A stretch of 64,000 bases of DNA from Phaeosaccion multiseriatum (taxonomy: Eukaryota > Ochrophyta, other classes), in the NCBI GenBank assembly GCA_965112735.1, contig OZ218950.1:3906001-3970000 (forward strand). Direction: 5' to 3'. Positions 1 through 14,109 of the stretch are shown here, piece after piece (position 1 is the stretch's first letter; each line of letters begins with the position of its first letter). Below the pieces are notes generated by a model. It was not told the origin of the DNA. It worked only from the letters and a program-made list of their open reading frames with translations, and made no database searches. Position numbers and translations under genes: made by a program.

Positions 1-3000
1 CTCGAAGGTCCTGAAGCAACGTCTTGGCGTCGAGCAGCGTCAATCCCCAGTCGCCACCCCCACCCCCAGCCACACGGGCAGTGGCAACAGGGGAAATGCC
101 ATGAACCATAGAGGCTCTCTTGTCGGACAGATGACTGCAGCACTCCTTCAGGAGCCGATTCACGAGCTCCTCATCGGGCTGGATGTTAAAGTCCTTCCGC
201 ATCTCCCTGTAGAGCTCCATAATCAACGCCCCCGGCCTGATGGCACCAAGCCCACCCACCCCCCCACCACCAACTCCACCACCACCACCACCAGCAGCAG
301 CAGCAGCCCCAGCAGCACCAGCAGCACCAGCAGCACCACCATCACCACCACCACCACCATAGCTCTGCTCCCCCTCAGTGGGGTTTCCGCAGAGCTTCAC
401 CAGACCGGTAATGACAGTAGAGAAGGAGATCAAGTCCGGCCGCAGCAGCATGAACCTCCCTCGCGCCTTTGGATTGGGCGTAGCGCTGCGCCGCCCGTTG
501 CCCCAAAACGTTCGCTGCGTCACCTCCTCCAAGGTCGCCACTGCTAGCATCGTTTGTCGGTTCCGGACACAGGCATCAAGGTAGCAGTTAAGAGTGGCTA
601 CATCGGGCCACCCATCAGGCTCTGTGAGCATGTGCTCAAAGACTCGCTGCGCGGAGGCAAATTCCCCACTCCTGCCATAGCCTTTGATAAGGATAGAAGA
701 CGTCATCCTGGTCGGCTTCACGCCCCAGCTGTGGAGTCGTCATTCATTCGATAGGGACAGGGAGGGAGGGAGGGAGTGAGTGAGGGAGTGGAAGAAGGAG
801 CAAAATGAGGCGAGTGTCATTCATGGAAGGGGGATAGGCTTGTGAGCATGACACGCTCGTCTCCAGAAGGCAACAACGAACAGCAACGCGTGTCTGAATG
901 AAGCACAACTACGCCCCCGCTGCAACCCCTGGCAGGCAGGCAGCCCACCGCCCCCATCCCCCCACACACACACCCAACCCACACAAACACACAAAAACCC
1001 ACCTGAGCATTGTGTCGTACAGTTTCTCTGCCTCCCTCATACGCGGGGACGGTCTCTCATCCACCATGGCGTCTATCAGCATGTTCATCGTCACCACATC
1101 AGGCTGCACCTTCTTCCGCCGCATCGTGCGCAGCAGCCCTAGAGCTTCATACAAGGCATCCCCCTGCACCATGCGTGCCCTCGCCTCCTCCTGCTTGTCT
1201 TCCCTCAATCCCGCGGCCTGCGCTGCTGCAGCTGTAGCTGGTGCACCCTCTTCCTCCTCGTCCTCCTCGTACTCGTCCACGTCCTCGTCGTCGTCTTCTT
1301 CCGCCTTTCTCTCCCTGCCCCTGCCTTTCCCTGGCAGTCTCCTCTTGGAAAACCGCACTGCATCGCACAGTCCCAGGAGCACTGTGTTATATACAACGAC
1401 ATCGGGGGTCAGATGCGGCGAAGTCTCCGCCTTGAGCTCCAGACCACGGAGCAATTTCTGTGCCAAATCCATCTTCCCGGCCTTGACACAGGCCTTGATG
1501 AGCGCCGTGAAGGTGACAAGGTTGGGGGGAACGCCTGCGCTCTCCATCTGTCGCAGCACCACAAAGGACTGAGTGATGCTGCCGGCGTTGGCAAAGCCGC
1601 TCAGCACACTGGTGAAGGCCTCCACGGGGGGTGGGCGCCGCTCTCTTGACTTTGACTTTGAAATCTGCTGCCCCTTTCCTTCCCGTCCCTTCTCCAGCTC
1701 CTCGCCCCCCCCTCCCCATTCCTTCAGAAGCTCATAGGCCCGGTCGAAGTCCCCCGCCCGCACGCAAGCATCCACCAGTGTGTTTAGAGTAACGTCGTTC
1801 GCCTCGCACCCCATGGCTTCCATACCGTCCATGACCGCAAATGCTTTCTTGAGCTGACCGCTGCGCACCAGACCTTTGATGATGGTGTTATAGCTCCTCT
1901 CATTCGGCCTGACTCCGGCCATCGACCCCTTGCCAACTCGACTACTCCCCTCAGTTCCTCCCGCACCCGCCCGGGTGGACTCTATGGACTGCTCCATTCC
2001 AACGAGCAGAGACTGCGCCTTGCGCAGAGTCCCGCACCTCACGTACGCGTCCATCGCAGCGTTGATGAGCACCGTGTCTGGCTGCGCTCCGCTGTGCCAC
2101 ATTCGCTTCACCACGTCATCCACCATGTGCTCCTGCCTTAGTCGCCCGTACCCTTTCACAAGAATGGAGTAGGTCACAGCCCCGGCCCTGACCCCCTCCC
2201 GCTTCATGAGCTGGACCAGCTGCTCTGCCAGGCCCATGCGCTGGCGCACCACACACTCGTGTAGAAGGGGGATAAAGATGGCCTCCGTAATCTGCCCGCG
2301 TGCCGCACTGCCGCCCCGTGGCCCTTCGAGGTAGGTCTGGAGCACTGCCATGGCCACGTCAAGCTTCCCTGCTTTGGCCAACTCCTTTAGGATGACTTTC
2401 CAAGTGGCCAACGCCGGCCATAGCTCGTCTTTTATCATGAGATCCAGCAGCTGCAGGCTCTGCTTCCACTCGCGCTTCCGCACACACCTATTTACAAGCC
2501 TCTCAAAGGCCTTTAGAGGGATCTCTTCACCCTTTTCCTCCCTCAACACCGTCACAACAAGCAAGACAGGGGAGGCCCAGGGTCCATCAGAGTCCAGCAT
2601 TCTCCGAAGCTCCGTCACTGACAGCCTCGACAGCCTAGCAAGCTCTGGTGACCCCCCCTTCCGCCCCTCGTTCCCCTGCCGCCGATGCTGCAGCTTGTCT
2701 ATTTCCCCGCGCTCTGGACGAGCCAAGTCATCACTGCCACCGGACCCAGCACCAGCAGCGGTAGCAGCAGTGGTAGCTAAAGACACCGCCAGCCCCCCGC
2801 TCCTTCGCAAGAGTGCACCCGTGTGACTGCTCGATCTATTGCAGTGATGGCGATGCGCACGAGTCAGAGTCAGCCCAGGCGAAAGACCTGAGCCACCGAC
2901 GCAACCTCTACTTCTTGCCTGAGGCCCTCCCGTTGGGGCGAAGGCCGATACCGACACTAAACAAAGACCCCATACCGCAGCCGTTGCACGCGGCGGCTGT

Positions 3001-3134
3001 CTAATCTTACTATTGCTGGTGCTGGTAAACCCTCTCCCCCTCTTCCTCCCACTGCCCCTCAGCGCGGGCCGAATGCCATCTCCTGGGCGCGCGGGAATTG
3101 CCGCTGCTGCCCCTCCTGCTGCCTGACCTGCCAT
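1..3134 (-). CDS. P-class PPR protein, probably plastid-targeted (3' end beyond window)
   Basis: Exon 1 runs from ATG 3134 to 1003. Intron 1002-729 starts GTGGGT and ends CACAG. Exon 2 runs from 728 past the left edge, so the C-terminus is missing. The protein has about nine 35-residue pentatricopeptide motifs, for example one starting VTYSILVKGYGR, one at RSYNTIIKGLVRSGQ, one at VTFTALIKACVKAGK, and one rebuilt across the intron that reads SWGVKPTRMTSSILIKGYG. PPR proteins bind organelle RNA and act in its processing, editing or translation. Residues 51-67 form a hydrophobic stretch ending VSAFAP, like the signal-peptide cleavage site of heterokont plastid precursors, but it lies about 50 residues into the ORF, so the true start may come from an unseen upstream exon. 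An acidic low-complexity insert (EDDDEDVDEYEEDEEEE) interrupts one repeat. Exon 2 carries long poly-Gly/Ala tracts. The gene is divergent from its right neighbour. Confidence 0.85.
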
Positions 3135-3495
3135 GCTGGGCCCTCTCTCCTCCTACAGCATCCTCTCCTTCCCTGAGGGTATTTATGTGTATGTTTGTTT
3201 TATGTTTTGTGTGTTGCTCTGTGTCATGTGATGGGTGGAATCCTACGGGCAGAAAAATGTCAGGTGGATGGCACAATGGAATGGCGTTACATTTTGTGGA
3301 GGTGAGAGGCAGGCAGGGAGGAGAGGAGAAAAAAAAGTAGAGAGAGGAGCAAGAGAGGGCGAGAGAGAAGGAGAGCAAGAGAACAGGAGAGCGAGACAGG
3401 AGGGACGGAACCAACAAGTTTTTGTGGGGACTTCCCGTATTTTCCCCGAGTCGACTGTTTTGACTCCCAGGGACCTGCCAGAGTGGGCGGGCATT
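3135..3495. promoter_or_regulatory. Divergent intergenic region between PPR gene and next gene
   Basis: This 361-bp spacer separates two outward-facing start codons, so it should hold both promoters. Its right part is purine-rich on the + strand (GAGAG/GGAG runs at 3311-3402). I see no clear TATA box or other element. Confidence 0.35.
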
Positions 3496-5793
<2,298 letters not shown>

Positions 5794-6264
5794 CTTTTTT
5801 ACATAGAAGGGAGTTGTTGTTGTTGAAAGAATCGTCAGAAGTGAAATACATGTAAGTGGTGAGAGTTTGAAGGAGTATTGGGAAGGCGCGGGGGGAGAGA
5901 GATGGGTAAGAAGGAGGAGGCAGCAAGGTGACGCCATTCGATATCGATTTAGTGAAGTGCAGAATCGGCAGCCTGCCTTCCTCTACACGCCAGCAAGCGG
6001 GGAGACGGAGACCCCAACCCAGCCAAGGGGTGAAAGGGTCCCGCGCCGCATACCGCCCTCTGTGCTCCCAAGTGGAATTTCAGTTTCCTTTCCCAAACAA
6101 GATGAAAATATGCCTCAGTGTTTCAGCCGCGCTCAGCCGCCCCGTTCTCCCCTATCAGTCAGTCAGTCTTTCTCGTCTTCCTGCCCGTTTGTCTTGTCTC
6201 TTCACGTATCTGTCTATCGGTCTGCCTGTCTGTCTGTCTGCCTGTCTGTCTGTCTGCCTGTCTA

Positions 6265-6312
<48 letters not shown>

Positions 6313-6421
6313 CCTGGCTGCCTGCCTGTGTTCCTGCCTGTGTTCCCGCCTGCCTGCCTGTCTGTCTGTGTGTCTGTCTGCCTGTCTGTCTGTCCGTCTG
6401 CCTGTCCGTCTGTCAATCAGT
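5794..6421. repeat. Convergent intergenic region with (CTGT)n array
   Basis: This region lies between the 3' ends of the left gene and the kinase. Bases 6213-6415 are a tetranucleotide array of CTGT/CTGC units, which produces the artificial Val-Cys-Leu-Ser and Asp-Arg-Gln-Thr ORFs in all frames. I see no gene here. The array comes within a few bases of the kinase stop codon, so it probably forms part of its 3' UTR. Confidence 0.7.
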
Positions 6422-7039
6422 CTATGTGCGCCCCCCCGTCCGCTGTCTCTCTGTCGCGTACTTGTCCTCCAGTGCCTTCCGCTCTCTGGCGTGTTCGTCC
6501 TTCAGCGCACGCAAGGAATCTTGGAAACGCTGCTCCAATTTCTCCAGCTCAACCGCTAGCCCTCCCCCTCCTCCTCCTCCCCCACCACCTCCACCACCAC
6601 CACCCCCTCCTCCTCTCGCCCCCCTCCCCGCTGCCTTTAAAGTCCCCTTCCCGTCCATAGGCTCCTCCACAGCGGGAGGAGGAGCGTTTGGCGGTTTGGC
6701 CGGACTGGAGAAGTACTTCATCGCTTTGCCTAGGTTCGAATCCGACTCTTTCTTGGCGCTACTGCTGCTGCTACTGCTGCTGCTGGTGGTGGGGGGTGGT
6801 GTAGGTGGTGGTGCCATTCCTGCCGAGCCCCTATTCCGCCCCACCGTCCCTCTAATCATGGTCCCTGTGTCGTAGTCTTCGTCTCCTTCCTCCTCCTCCG
6901 CCTCGTCTTCCTCCTTCAACTGAAGCTGCCCTTGCTTCTGCTGCTGCTCTTGTTGCCTGGATGGGGGTTGGACCATCCGAACCATTGTACCTGAGGGGGG
7001 GGGGACAGATGATGCGCGATGCGAAAGGGAGAGAGAGAC

Positions 7040-7102
<63 letters not shown>

Positions 7103-7330
7103 TGGATACAGAGAGAGGCAATGGAGGATGCGGCGGGGCCATCGAGGAACAAGCATCCCTATGCGGGAAAGCAAGTAAGTTCTTCATTCCATTCGCACCT
7201 GAATCGTAGTCCTCGTCCTCTTCCTCCTCCTCCTCCTCCTCCTCCTCCTCGGACGCCTCTGCATGCGTCGGCACCGCACTAGCCTTGCTCTTCTTGAGTT
7301 TAGCGACTGCGTCAGCCTTACTCATACAGC

Positions 7331-7374
<44 letters not shown>

Positions 7375-9381
7375 CAAAGGCAGAGGGGAACAGAGTGACA
7401 ACCGTTAGGTAAGGTAGTAATTGGACTCTAAAGACTTCGACAACTCATGGGGGGCGCATTCCTTTGGTGGGACAGGGGAGTAGGAATGACGAGCGAGAGA
7501 GAGAGAGGTGGGAGAGGACACCTGTCAAGAGCACCACCGCAATCGGTACTTCCCCCCCAACTACCCAAACCGCCACCAACACGAAAACCCGACAACACTG
7601 AAACGGAAAGGACAGACACATCCTCCCCTCCTCCTCACCCTTCCTCGCCGTCTCACCCTCGCTCACCCTCCACTCACCTTCTCCTTTGCGGCCTTCTCTG
7701 CCTGCGAGGCTCTAAACACTCTAAGCTGGGGCATGTTGCGCTTGACCATTTCCTGCAGCTCCTTCGAGCCTTTCAGCTTGTCCTCCGATCGCACCCTGTC
7801 CCCAGCAGCCTTGACCCAAGCGTGCTGCAGCAGCTCCGTAGCTGAAGGTCTCTCCTCGGGGTTCTTGACGAGGCATTTGGCTAAGAAATCGTGAAATCCT
7901 GCCGACCACTTGGCTTGGTCCTTCATGACCGGAGGGTCCTTGGCAGGAATCATAAAGATGGCTCGCATAGGGTGTACCTTGCTGTGCGGCGGGGCCCCAT
8001 CCCCCATCTCTATCATCGTAATGCCCAGACTCCAAATGTCGGCTTTGCTATCGTACGGCACCTCTAAAATGACCTCTGGAGCCATCCAGTAGGGGGTTCC
8101 AATGACCGTGCCCCTCTTTTGGCCGTCCTGCATCACGGCCGATACGCCGAAATCCGCCAGCTTGGCACTGTGTGAGAAGAAGCGAAACGAAGGGAGGGAA
8201 ACGCCAAAGGCTTTTAGCTAGCGACGTAACGTCAAGACGTGATTTTGTTGGATCTCTCTCTACCTCTCTCTCTCCATCTCTCTCTCTCTGCTTACCTGCC
8301 CTCTGCGCTGAGGAGCACGTTGCCTGCCTTGACGTCTCTGTGCACCATGCTGAGGCTGTGAAGGTGCTCCAGGCCCAGCAGCATCCACGCACAAGTGATG
8401 CACATCTCATCCTCCGTTAGTGTCACCTGAGCCAGCCAGAGAGCCAGGTGGGTGGGTGGGTGGTCGCACATCATCACTTGGGCGGAGTCTCCAAAGTGCT
8501 GTTATGACGATGGGCAGAAAGACACAAGTTGTCACGCATCGTCCCTTCTCTGAGCTCCCCCCGTCCAATCCACTTCTCACAGACACACACACCCGCCCCC
8601 CCTCCTGTTCTACTGCTTCCTTCGCCCTACCCTACCCTACCTTGCATGCCTCCATGATATCGTCCACCGAGCCTCCGCTGCAGTAGTCCATGACGATCCA
8701 CGCCTCGCAGCCTCGCACGTAGCACTCGTGTAGAGACACGACGAAGGGGTTGGTGAGCTCGCACATGATGTCGATCTCCTTCTTCAGGTCGTCGAGCGCC
8801 CCTCCGGCCAGGTCTATAGGGATGATTTTGACTGCCACCGTCTGTACATTCAACGTATTGATACAATAGCAACCAACAAACACAACATCACAATAAACAC
8901 CGAAAGGCATGTATTAGTAGTAGAGAGCTAAGTTGGGGGGTGGGATTGATCAGATGGGAGGAGCGGAGGGGAGATGGGGAGCATTTTTATACTGGCAGCA
9001 GGGAGTGAGGTTAGTTTGCCTGGTCGGATCGATGAAGGGGGAGGAGAGAAAGAGGGGACTACTGGTAGATGTGAGCAAGGCGACGACGGCCAGGCACTAC
9101 AAACAGAGGCGGCACAAAGCATCGCAGCCGCCTCGCCTCCCAGAAGCTTGCGGACCTTCCTCACTCATTGATTCGTGCCGGCATCAGACTTGAGGAGTCC
9201 TCCGTTTTGTCGTCCGCGCTTCACCTCTCACCTGTCCATTCGACCGCCGCCTGGCCTTCCTGACGGCTCCATAAGCGCCCTCCCCGAGGAACTCCAGAAG
9301 CTCAAGGTCAATCTCAGGGTCCAGCATGGACACGCGCCGGGCGAAGCCAGAGCCCAGTGGGCTGCGAGGGCGGCTGCTCAT
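6422..9381 (-). CDS. MST/Hippo-type STE20 serine/threonine protein kinase
   Basis: There are six exons: 9381-9232, 8841-8641, 8426-8296, 8167-7678, 7316-7199 and 6990-6422 (552 aa); all phases agree. The exon-5 acceptor (GAGTAAG) is the weakest call. The kinase domain is complete: glycine loop GEGAYGAV (33-40), TVAVK lysine (55), HRDVKAGNVLL catalytic loop, ADFGVSA, and the activation segment GTVIGTPYWMAPEV. That combination is typical of the GCK-II branch (MST1/2, Hippo, Dictyostelium Krs). After the kinase come a Glu-rich linker with two copies of DEDYD(S/T)GTM(V/I)R, like the acidic motif of MST/Krs kinases, then poly-Ser and poly-Gly tracts, and a C-terminal helix LAVELEKLEQRFQDSLRALK in the place of a SARAH domain. 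The family works in MOB/NDR-type signalling that controls growth and cytoskeleton. An ATG at 9381 is used; the frame extends upstream only to GTG. Confidence 0.9.
7327..7375 (+). repeat. (CAGG)n array in kinase intron 4
   Basis: About eleven CAGG units lie just upstream, in the sense of the gene, of the acceptor of exon 5. Their complement gives a CCTG run that may serve as the pyrimidine-rich part of the splice site. Confidence 0.75.
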
Positions 9382-9763
9382 CCTTCCCTGCTGCACCTCT
9401 TACTCCCAAGCCCCTCCTCTGTAAAGGTGCAAAATAGGGAAGGAACGGAGGTCTCCGCCCTCCCTTTAATCAAACAGTCAACACCCTCTCTTCCCTCTCT
9501 CCCTCTCCGCTCTGGCTACAGGCGGAGATCCGGAGGGAAGGGAGAAAACTTGCCCGAAACGATCGGTCTTTTCAATAACCGGGCCCCTCAACTTCAGAGC
9601 GACGTACTTTGGCAGTACTACTCGTCTAGTACCTCAACCTTACTAAGGATGCACGCTGGTGGTTGCTGGCGGCTTGTGGGTTGGGTTTTTGTCAACGGGT
9701 GTTCGGGCAAGTACTAGTTCTCAGTTTCAGTTTATTTCGGCCCTTTAACAATTTTTTTCTCCC
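9382..9763. other. Intergenic, kinase promoter region
   Basis: This 382-bp spacer lies between the start of the kinase and the stop codon of the next gene, both on the minus strand. It should hold the kinase promoter and the upstream gene's 3' UTR. It is less repetitive than its surroundings. I recognise no element. Confidence 0.4.
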
Positions 9764-10759
9764 TCACTTTCGAACTGCATGGGCCACTCCCCTCTTATTT
9801 CGCAGCGGGTGAGCGCCGCTGTTCGTGCCACGTATAGTGTGAAACTGATCGTACCCTTCTGGCCGTCTCTGTCGACCACGGATCAAGGACGTGTATTCAT
9901 CCAGCTGCTCTCGCAAGTGCAGATTGGTGAAGACGCTTTTTGTATACACACGCAACACACACAGAGGGACACATACGCACACAGGGAGAGAGAGAACGAG
10001 AGGTAGAGGAAGAGGGAGTGAGGGAGGGGGAGAGGGAGAGAGAGGGACAACGAGAGAGAGAGTAGGAGGGTGAGGAGCTCCTCGGATACGACACAAACAT
10101 AACAAGGGAGGCGCAAACGAGCCCTAGACGCTGCTGGGATATGCTCCAGTACAGCCACTTCCTTGCAGGGCTGTACAGGCATGCTTCTTACCTCCGCTTA
10201 TCCGCTACGCACTTGAAGACACTGTCGATGGAGGGCTGCGCCCAACCGAGCGAATACTGACCCACAACACACACGAAAAAACAAACAAAAACATGTTCAT
10301 CATGCAGGATGGGTGCGTAGAGAAAGACAAATTCGTTGAGTGAAGTGAAGTGAGACTCCACTTAGAGTCTCTCTCTCACACACATACACACTCAGACAGG
10401 GGATAGACGTGGCGCTCTCGAGACGGAGAAACACGCCAAGATGACTGCTCACCTTCGTCCACGCAGCCGCCATTGCCCCAAGGATGGCCCTCTCTTCCGA
10501 GGTGGCGTGCACGGGTCCCTTTCCTAAGTCCCTACCGCTGTGCAGCGCCAACACAGAGTCTTTGAGCTGCCGGCACGACCGCGCAAAGACGAAGGAATCT
10601 GTCGCCGAAACCAAATCCGCACTGACCAAGTACTGCAGCACCCAACTCCGCACGCACACTCTCTGGTCCTCGGAGAAGCACTCTGACTTGATGTGGGCAG
10701 CCTTGGCCAGGCTGCCCAAGGCTACGAATGCTGGAGAGCTCCACCTGCTCTTGCCAGCT

Positions 10760-10790
<31 letters not shown>

Positions 10791-11447
10791 GACCCTGCGC
10801 TGCAGCTACCTCTCCTCCTGGAGCCGCCATTGCTGCTCCTGCTGCTGCTGGCGATGATGATTCTGTACAGTCTCCTGCTGCTACAGTTGTTGCGACTACT
10901 GTGGGAGCGGGCGTCCCTGCTTCTGCTGCGCGAGGCGTGGCGGCTAATGCTCTTGCTGCGGCTGCTGCTGCTGCCTCAGCTGCCTCAGCTTCGGCCTCCA
11001 CCTTCATTCGGTGCTTCTCCGCACTATAGAAGGTCAGGTCCAAGACTTCAAAGAAGGCAGGCGCGTTGGATGGGCTGAGCTCGGCCTCCATCAGCTTCAC
11101 CATGAGCACCGCGGCCTTTGCAAGCTTCTTGCTATCCGTAAGGTACTTGTTCAGCTTGGCCAAAGCTTCAGACACGACCACAGCCCCATCCTTACCATTT
11201 GCGCCACCCTTTTCGCCATCAACAACACCGCTCCCGCTTCTCTTCCTTGTGGAATTCGAGCCCGCAGGTTTTCGCTCGTCGTCAGCGTAGAGTGAGAGAG
11301 ATTTGGGGTCTACTGGTACCCTATCCTCTTCCTCCTTCACCTCCACCTTGATACTCTCCGCCCCCTCTTGCGCTGCTACTGTCGCCGTATCATCGGCCTC
11401 TCCCTTCATTCGCTTCGCTTCCCTCCCTTCCTGCTCCTCTTCGTGCC

Positions 11448-11487
<40 letters not shown>

Positions 11488-11601
11488 ATGATGACCATCA
11501 GCTGCAGGCATAGGAGGCTTAGGCTTCGAGCCCCCGCCTCGCATCAGGACCGAGCGAGGCCTCATTTTGCCTGGCAAGATTGGCTTGTGTCCCGGCAGCA
11601 T
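9764..11601 (-). CDS. Uncharacterised conserved-looking protein with poly-His/Gln and Ala/Ser tracts
   Basis: There are three exons: 11601-10453, 10256-10192 and 9935-9764 (461 aa); phases agree. I do not recognise the family. The N-terminus (MLPGHKPILPGKMRPR) is followed by a His-then-Gln run and a charged region. The first structured part is LAKLNKYLTDSKKLAKAAVL through EVLDLTFYSAEKHRMK. A long Ala-rich and Ser-rich linker separates it from a second helical part starting SSPAFVALGSLAKAAHIKSE and containing VCVRSWVLQYLVSADLVSA and VFARSCRQLKDSVLALHSG. Exon 2 encodes YSLGWAQPSIDSVFKC and exon 3 encodes NLHLREQLDEYTSLIRGRQ. The two helical blocks look like halves of one alpha-helical domain interrupted by low-complexity sequence. 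The ATG is only 169 bp from the divergent malonyl-CoA decarboxylase ATG. Confidence 0.7.
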
Positions 11602-11770
11602 CTTATCTCCTTTTTCACTCTTCGTGCCCCCCTCCGCTTATAAATTAATTATACTTTGGCTTCTACTGGCAGGATGATAGCTATAAGGAAATGAAGAGGT
11701 GTCATCTTCACAAATGGCGATTGAGTCCAACATGTTTGGAAGTTGTGTGTGACCGCCACCAAAAAAAAAA
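11602..11770. promoter_or_regulatory. Short divergent promoter region
   Basis: Only 169 bp separate two outward-facing start codons. It contains an AT-rich stretch (TAAATTAATTATA near 11640) and a run of 12 A (11760-11771) directly before the right-hand ATG. Shared regulation of the two genes is an inference from the spacing. Confidence 0.4.
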
Positions 11771-12804
11771 ATGCCCGCCTCACGTCTCACAGGGACTTCC
11801 GCTGCCGCGGTAGTCAGAAGAATCGGGAGGAGAGATCTCAGGAGGAAGGAGCTGGTGGGGGGGATCCTGGCTAACACCCAGCAGGGAGCAGCACGAGGAG
11901 GGCTTAATCGTCGCACTTATGAGGCAGACGCAGCCACTTTAGCACGCGACCAGCCTATTTTGGGAGGGAGGGCGGTGTCGAATAAAGCGTCGCTGAACTC
12001 CAGGCGCTTCTGGAAGAGAGGCAGGACTCGGAGCTACAGCGGGAGCGCCACCATGAAAGATGCTGGGGGAGACCGCGGCAGCGTTGGGCCAAGTAACGAC
12101 AGTGGTGGAGGCAGAAGTGGTCGCTTCATGTACCACAAATACGCCCCCTCTGCCCCCGAACTTCACGATCTCGTCCACGGAATAGCCGTGGCGAGGGGAA
12201 GGAGGAGGGTGGGAGAGATGCTGCCGAAGGACGTGGTGACTGGTTTCGTGGCCCAGTACGCCAAGCTGCGGCCGGCGGAGAGACAGGCGCTCCTGCTCGA
12301 GCTGGCAAGAGATCTCCGCCCCAGTCCTGAAATCGTTGAGAGCGCATGGCAACGCTACCAGGTCAAGCTCGGCAAGGGGAGGGGGGGGGGGCCTACCATA
12401 GCCCTGGAGGCCCTGCGAGAGGAGCTCACTCCTCTGTACGAGACGCTGTTCAAGGCCATTGCGGCGGACTCCCCTGCCGGCATCAAGTTCGTGCTGCAGC
12501 TACGGACAGACGTCCTATTCGCCATTCGCGAGCTTAGAAGAAGAAGCAAAGAAAGCGGCAGCACCATGAGTAGTGGCGGGGCTGGAGCCGAAGATGCCAA
12601 GGCCTCTCTGCTGTCCAACTTGCAGGGGGACTTGTCTGCACTGGATGCAAGTCTGCGGACCATGTTACAGGACTGGTTCGGCTGCGGCTTCCTGCAGCTG
12701 CAGCGCATCACCTACGAAGACTCGGCAGGGGCTGTGCTGGAGAAGATTGCGCTCTACGAGTCTGTACACAAGGTAAGTCGGTGACAAGCGTTGGCGAGTC
12801 GGGG

Positions 12805-12865
<61 letters not shown>

Positions 12866-14074
12866 TGAGAGAGAGAGTGAGTGACGGCAGGTAGGTTGGG
12901 CGAATGAGCGAGCAAAGCCAGGTCGGGCCCCACCTCACTATTTGTGTCTGTGCTACGTAGAGCTGCGAAGGGAGGAAAGCAGCTTCCCGATGAGGCACCA
13001 ATGCGTGTCGTGCGACCCCTGACCGTTGCCACAACCCAAGCCCATCCCACTCAACTCCACACCTATTGATTGACTTCATTTACTTCCTTACCATCGACAC
13101 TTGCGTGGCTGTCTGCTGCCTTTCGTGCTCACTACCTATCCAGGTGCGGGGCTTGTCTGACCTCAAAGCCCGCCTGGGCAGGGGGCGGCGCTGCTATGCC
13201 TTCTTCCACCACAGCCTCCCTGGTGAGCCTTTGGTGTTTGTACACGTGGCGCTCCTGCCTCGCATGGCTAGCAGCATGGACTACATCCGGCAGCACTCCG
13301 GAGGCAACAAGGCCAAGAGGGACGACAAGAAGGAGAGACAGGAGAAGATCATGCAGAAGGAGCATCGTATTGACGACGACGACGCCAGTGGGGAGGAGGA
13401 GGAAGAAGGGGAGAATGGTAGTGGTGGGGTCGACGAGGAGAAGAAGGTTGGAGAGGAGGATGGGTATGGGGATGAGAGCGACGAAGGGAGTTTTGACGAC
13501 GCAGCAAACGCAGCAGGGGGAGAAGAAGAAGAAGAAGGGGGTGAGCAGAGCGCCAGATGTGCGGTGTTCTACTCCATCAACTCGACGCAGGACGGCCTCA
13601 GGGGGGTGCAGCTGGGCAACTTCCTCATCAAGAGCGTGGTGAAGCTGTTGCGCTCCGACTTTGAAATGGTGTGTGTGGGCTGGAAAGAGAGAGTTGAGTG
13701 AGTGAGTGAGTGAGTGAGTGAGTGAGTGAGTGAGTGAGTGAGTGAGTGAGTGAGTGAGTGAGTGAGGGAGGGAGGGAGGGAGAGGGGTGGTGGACTGTGG
13801 TGCACAAGCAGCCTCTGATTTGCTTTTGTAAGGCCCTTCTTTGGTGGTGGTGTGACCGGACTTGGGCTACCCCCCCCCCCCCCCCCCCCAACCCCTTCTC
13901 TGTACCCTCTGTTCGATCCCTCGGCATGAATGTGTGCCATCATTGTATGCTGGCATATCACACACCATAGGTGGACTCGTTCTCGACGCTGAGCCCCATC
14001 CCTGGCTTCAGGTCTTGGCTCTCGCTTCGGGTGGCGAAGGACTTGCGGCGCCTCAATAGCAGCAGTTCCGACAT

Positions 14075-14109
<35 letters not shown>

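Noticed and set aside
6118-6660. Long ORFs of Val-Cys-Leu-Ser and Asp-Arg-Gln-Thr repeats
   Set aside because: They are translations of the (CTGT)n array in a 3' intergenic region with no splice or domain support.
6725-6750. tRNA-like T-loop sequence AGGTTCGAATCC
   Set aside because: It lies inside the kinase coding exon, the flanks do not form acceptor, D or anticodon stems, and no box A is present at the right distance.
10091-10182. An additional exon between exons 2 and 3 of the 9764-11601 gene
   Set aside because: Direct joining of exon 2 to 9935 keeps the phase, while the candidate exon has no convincing donor.
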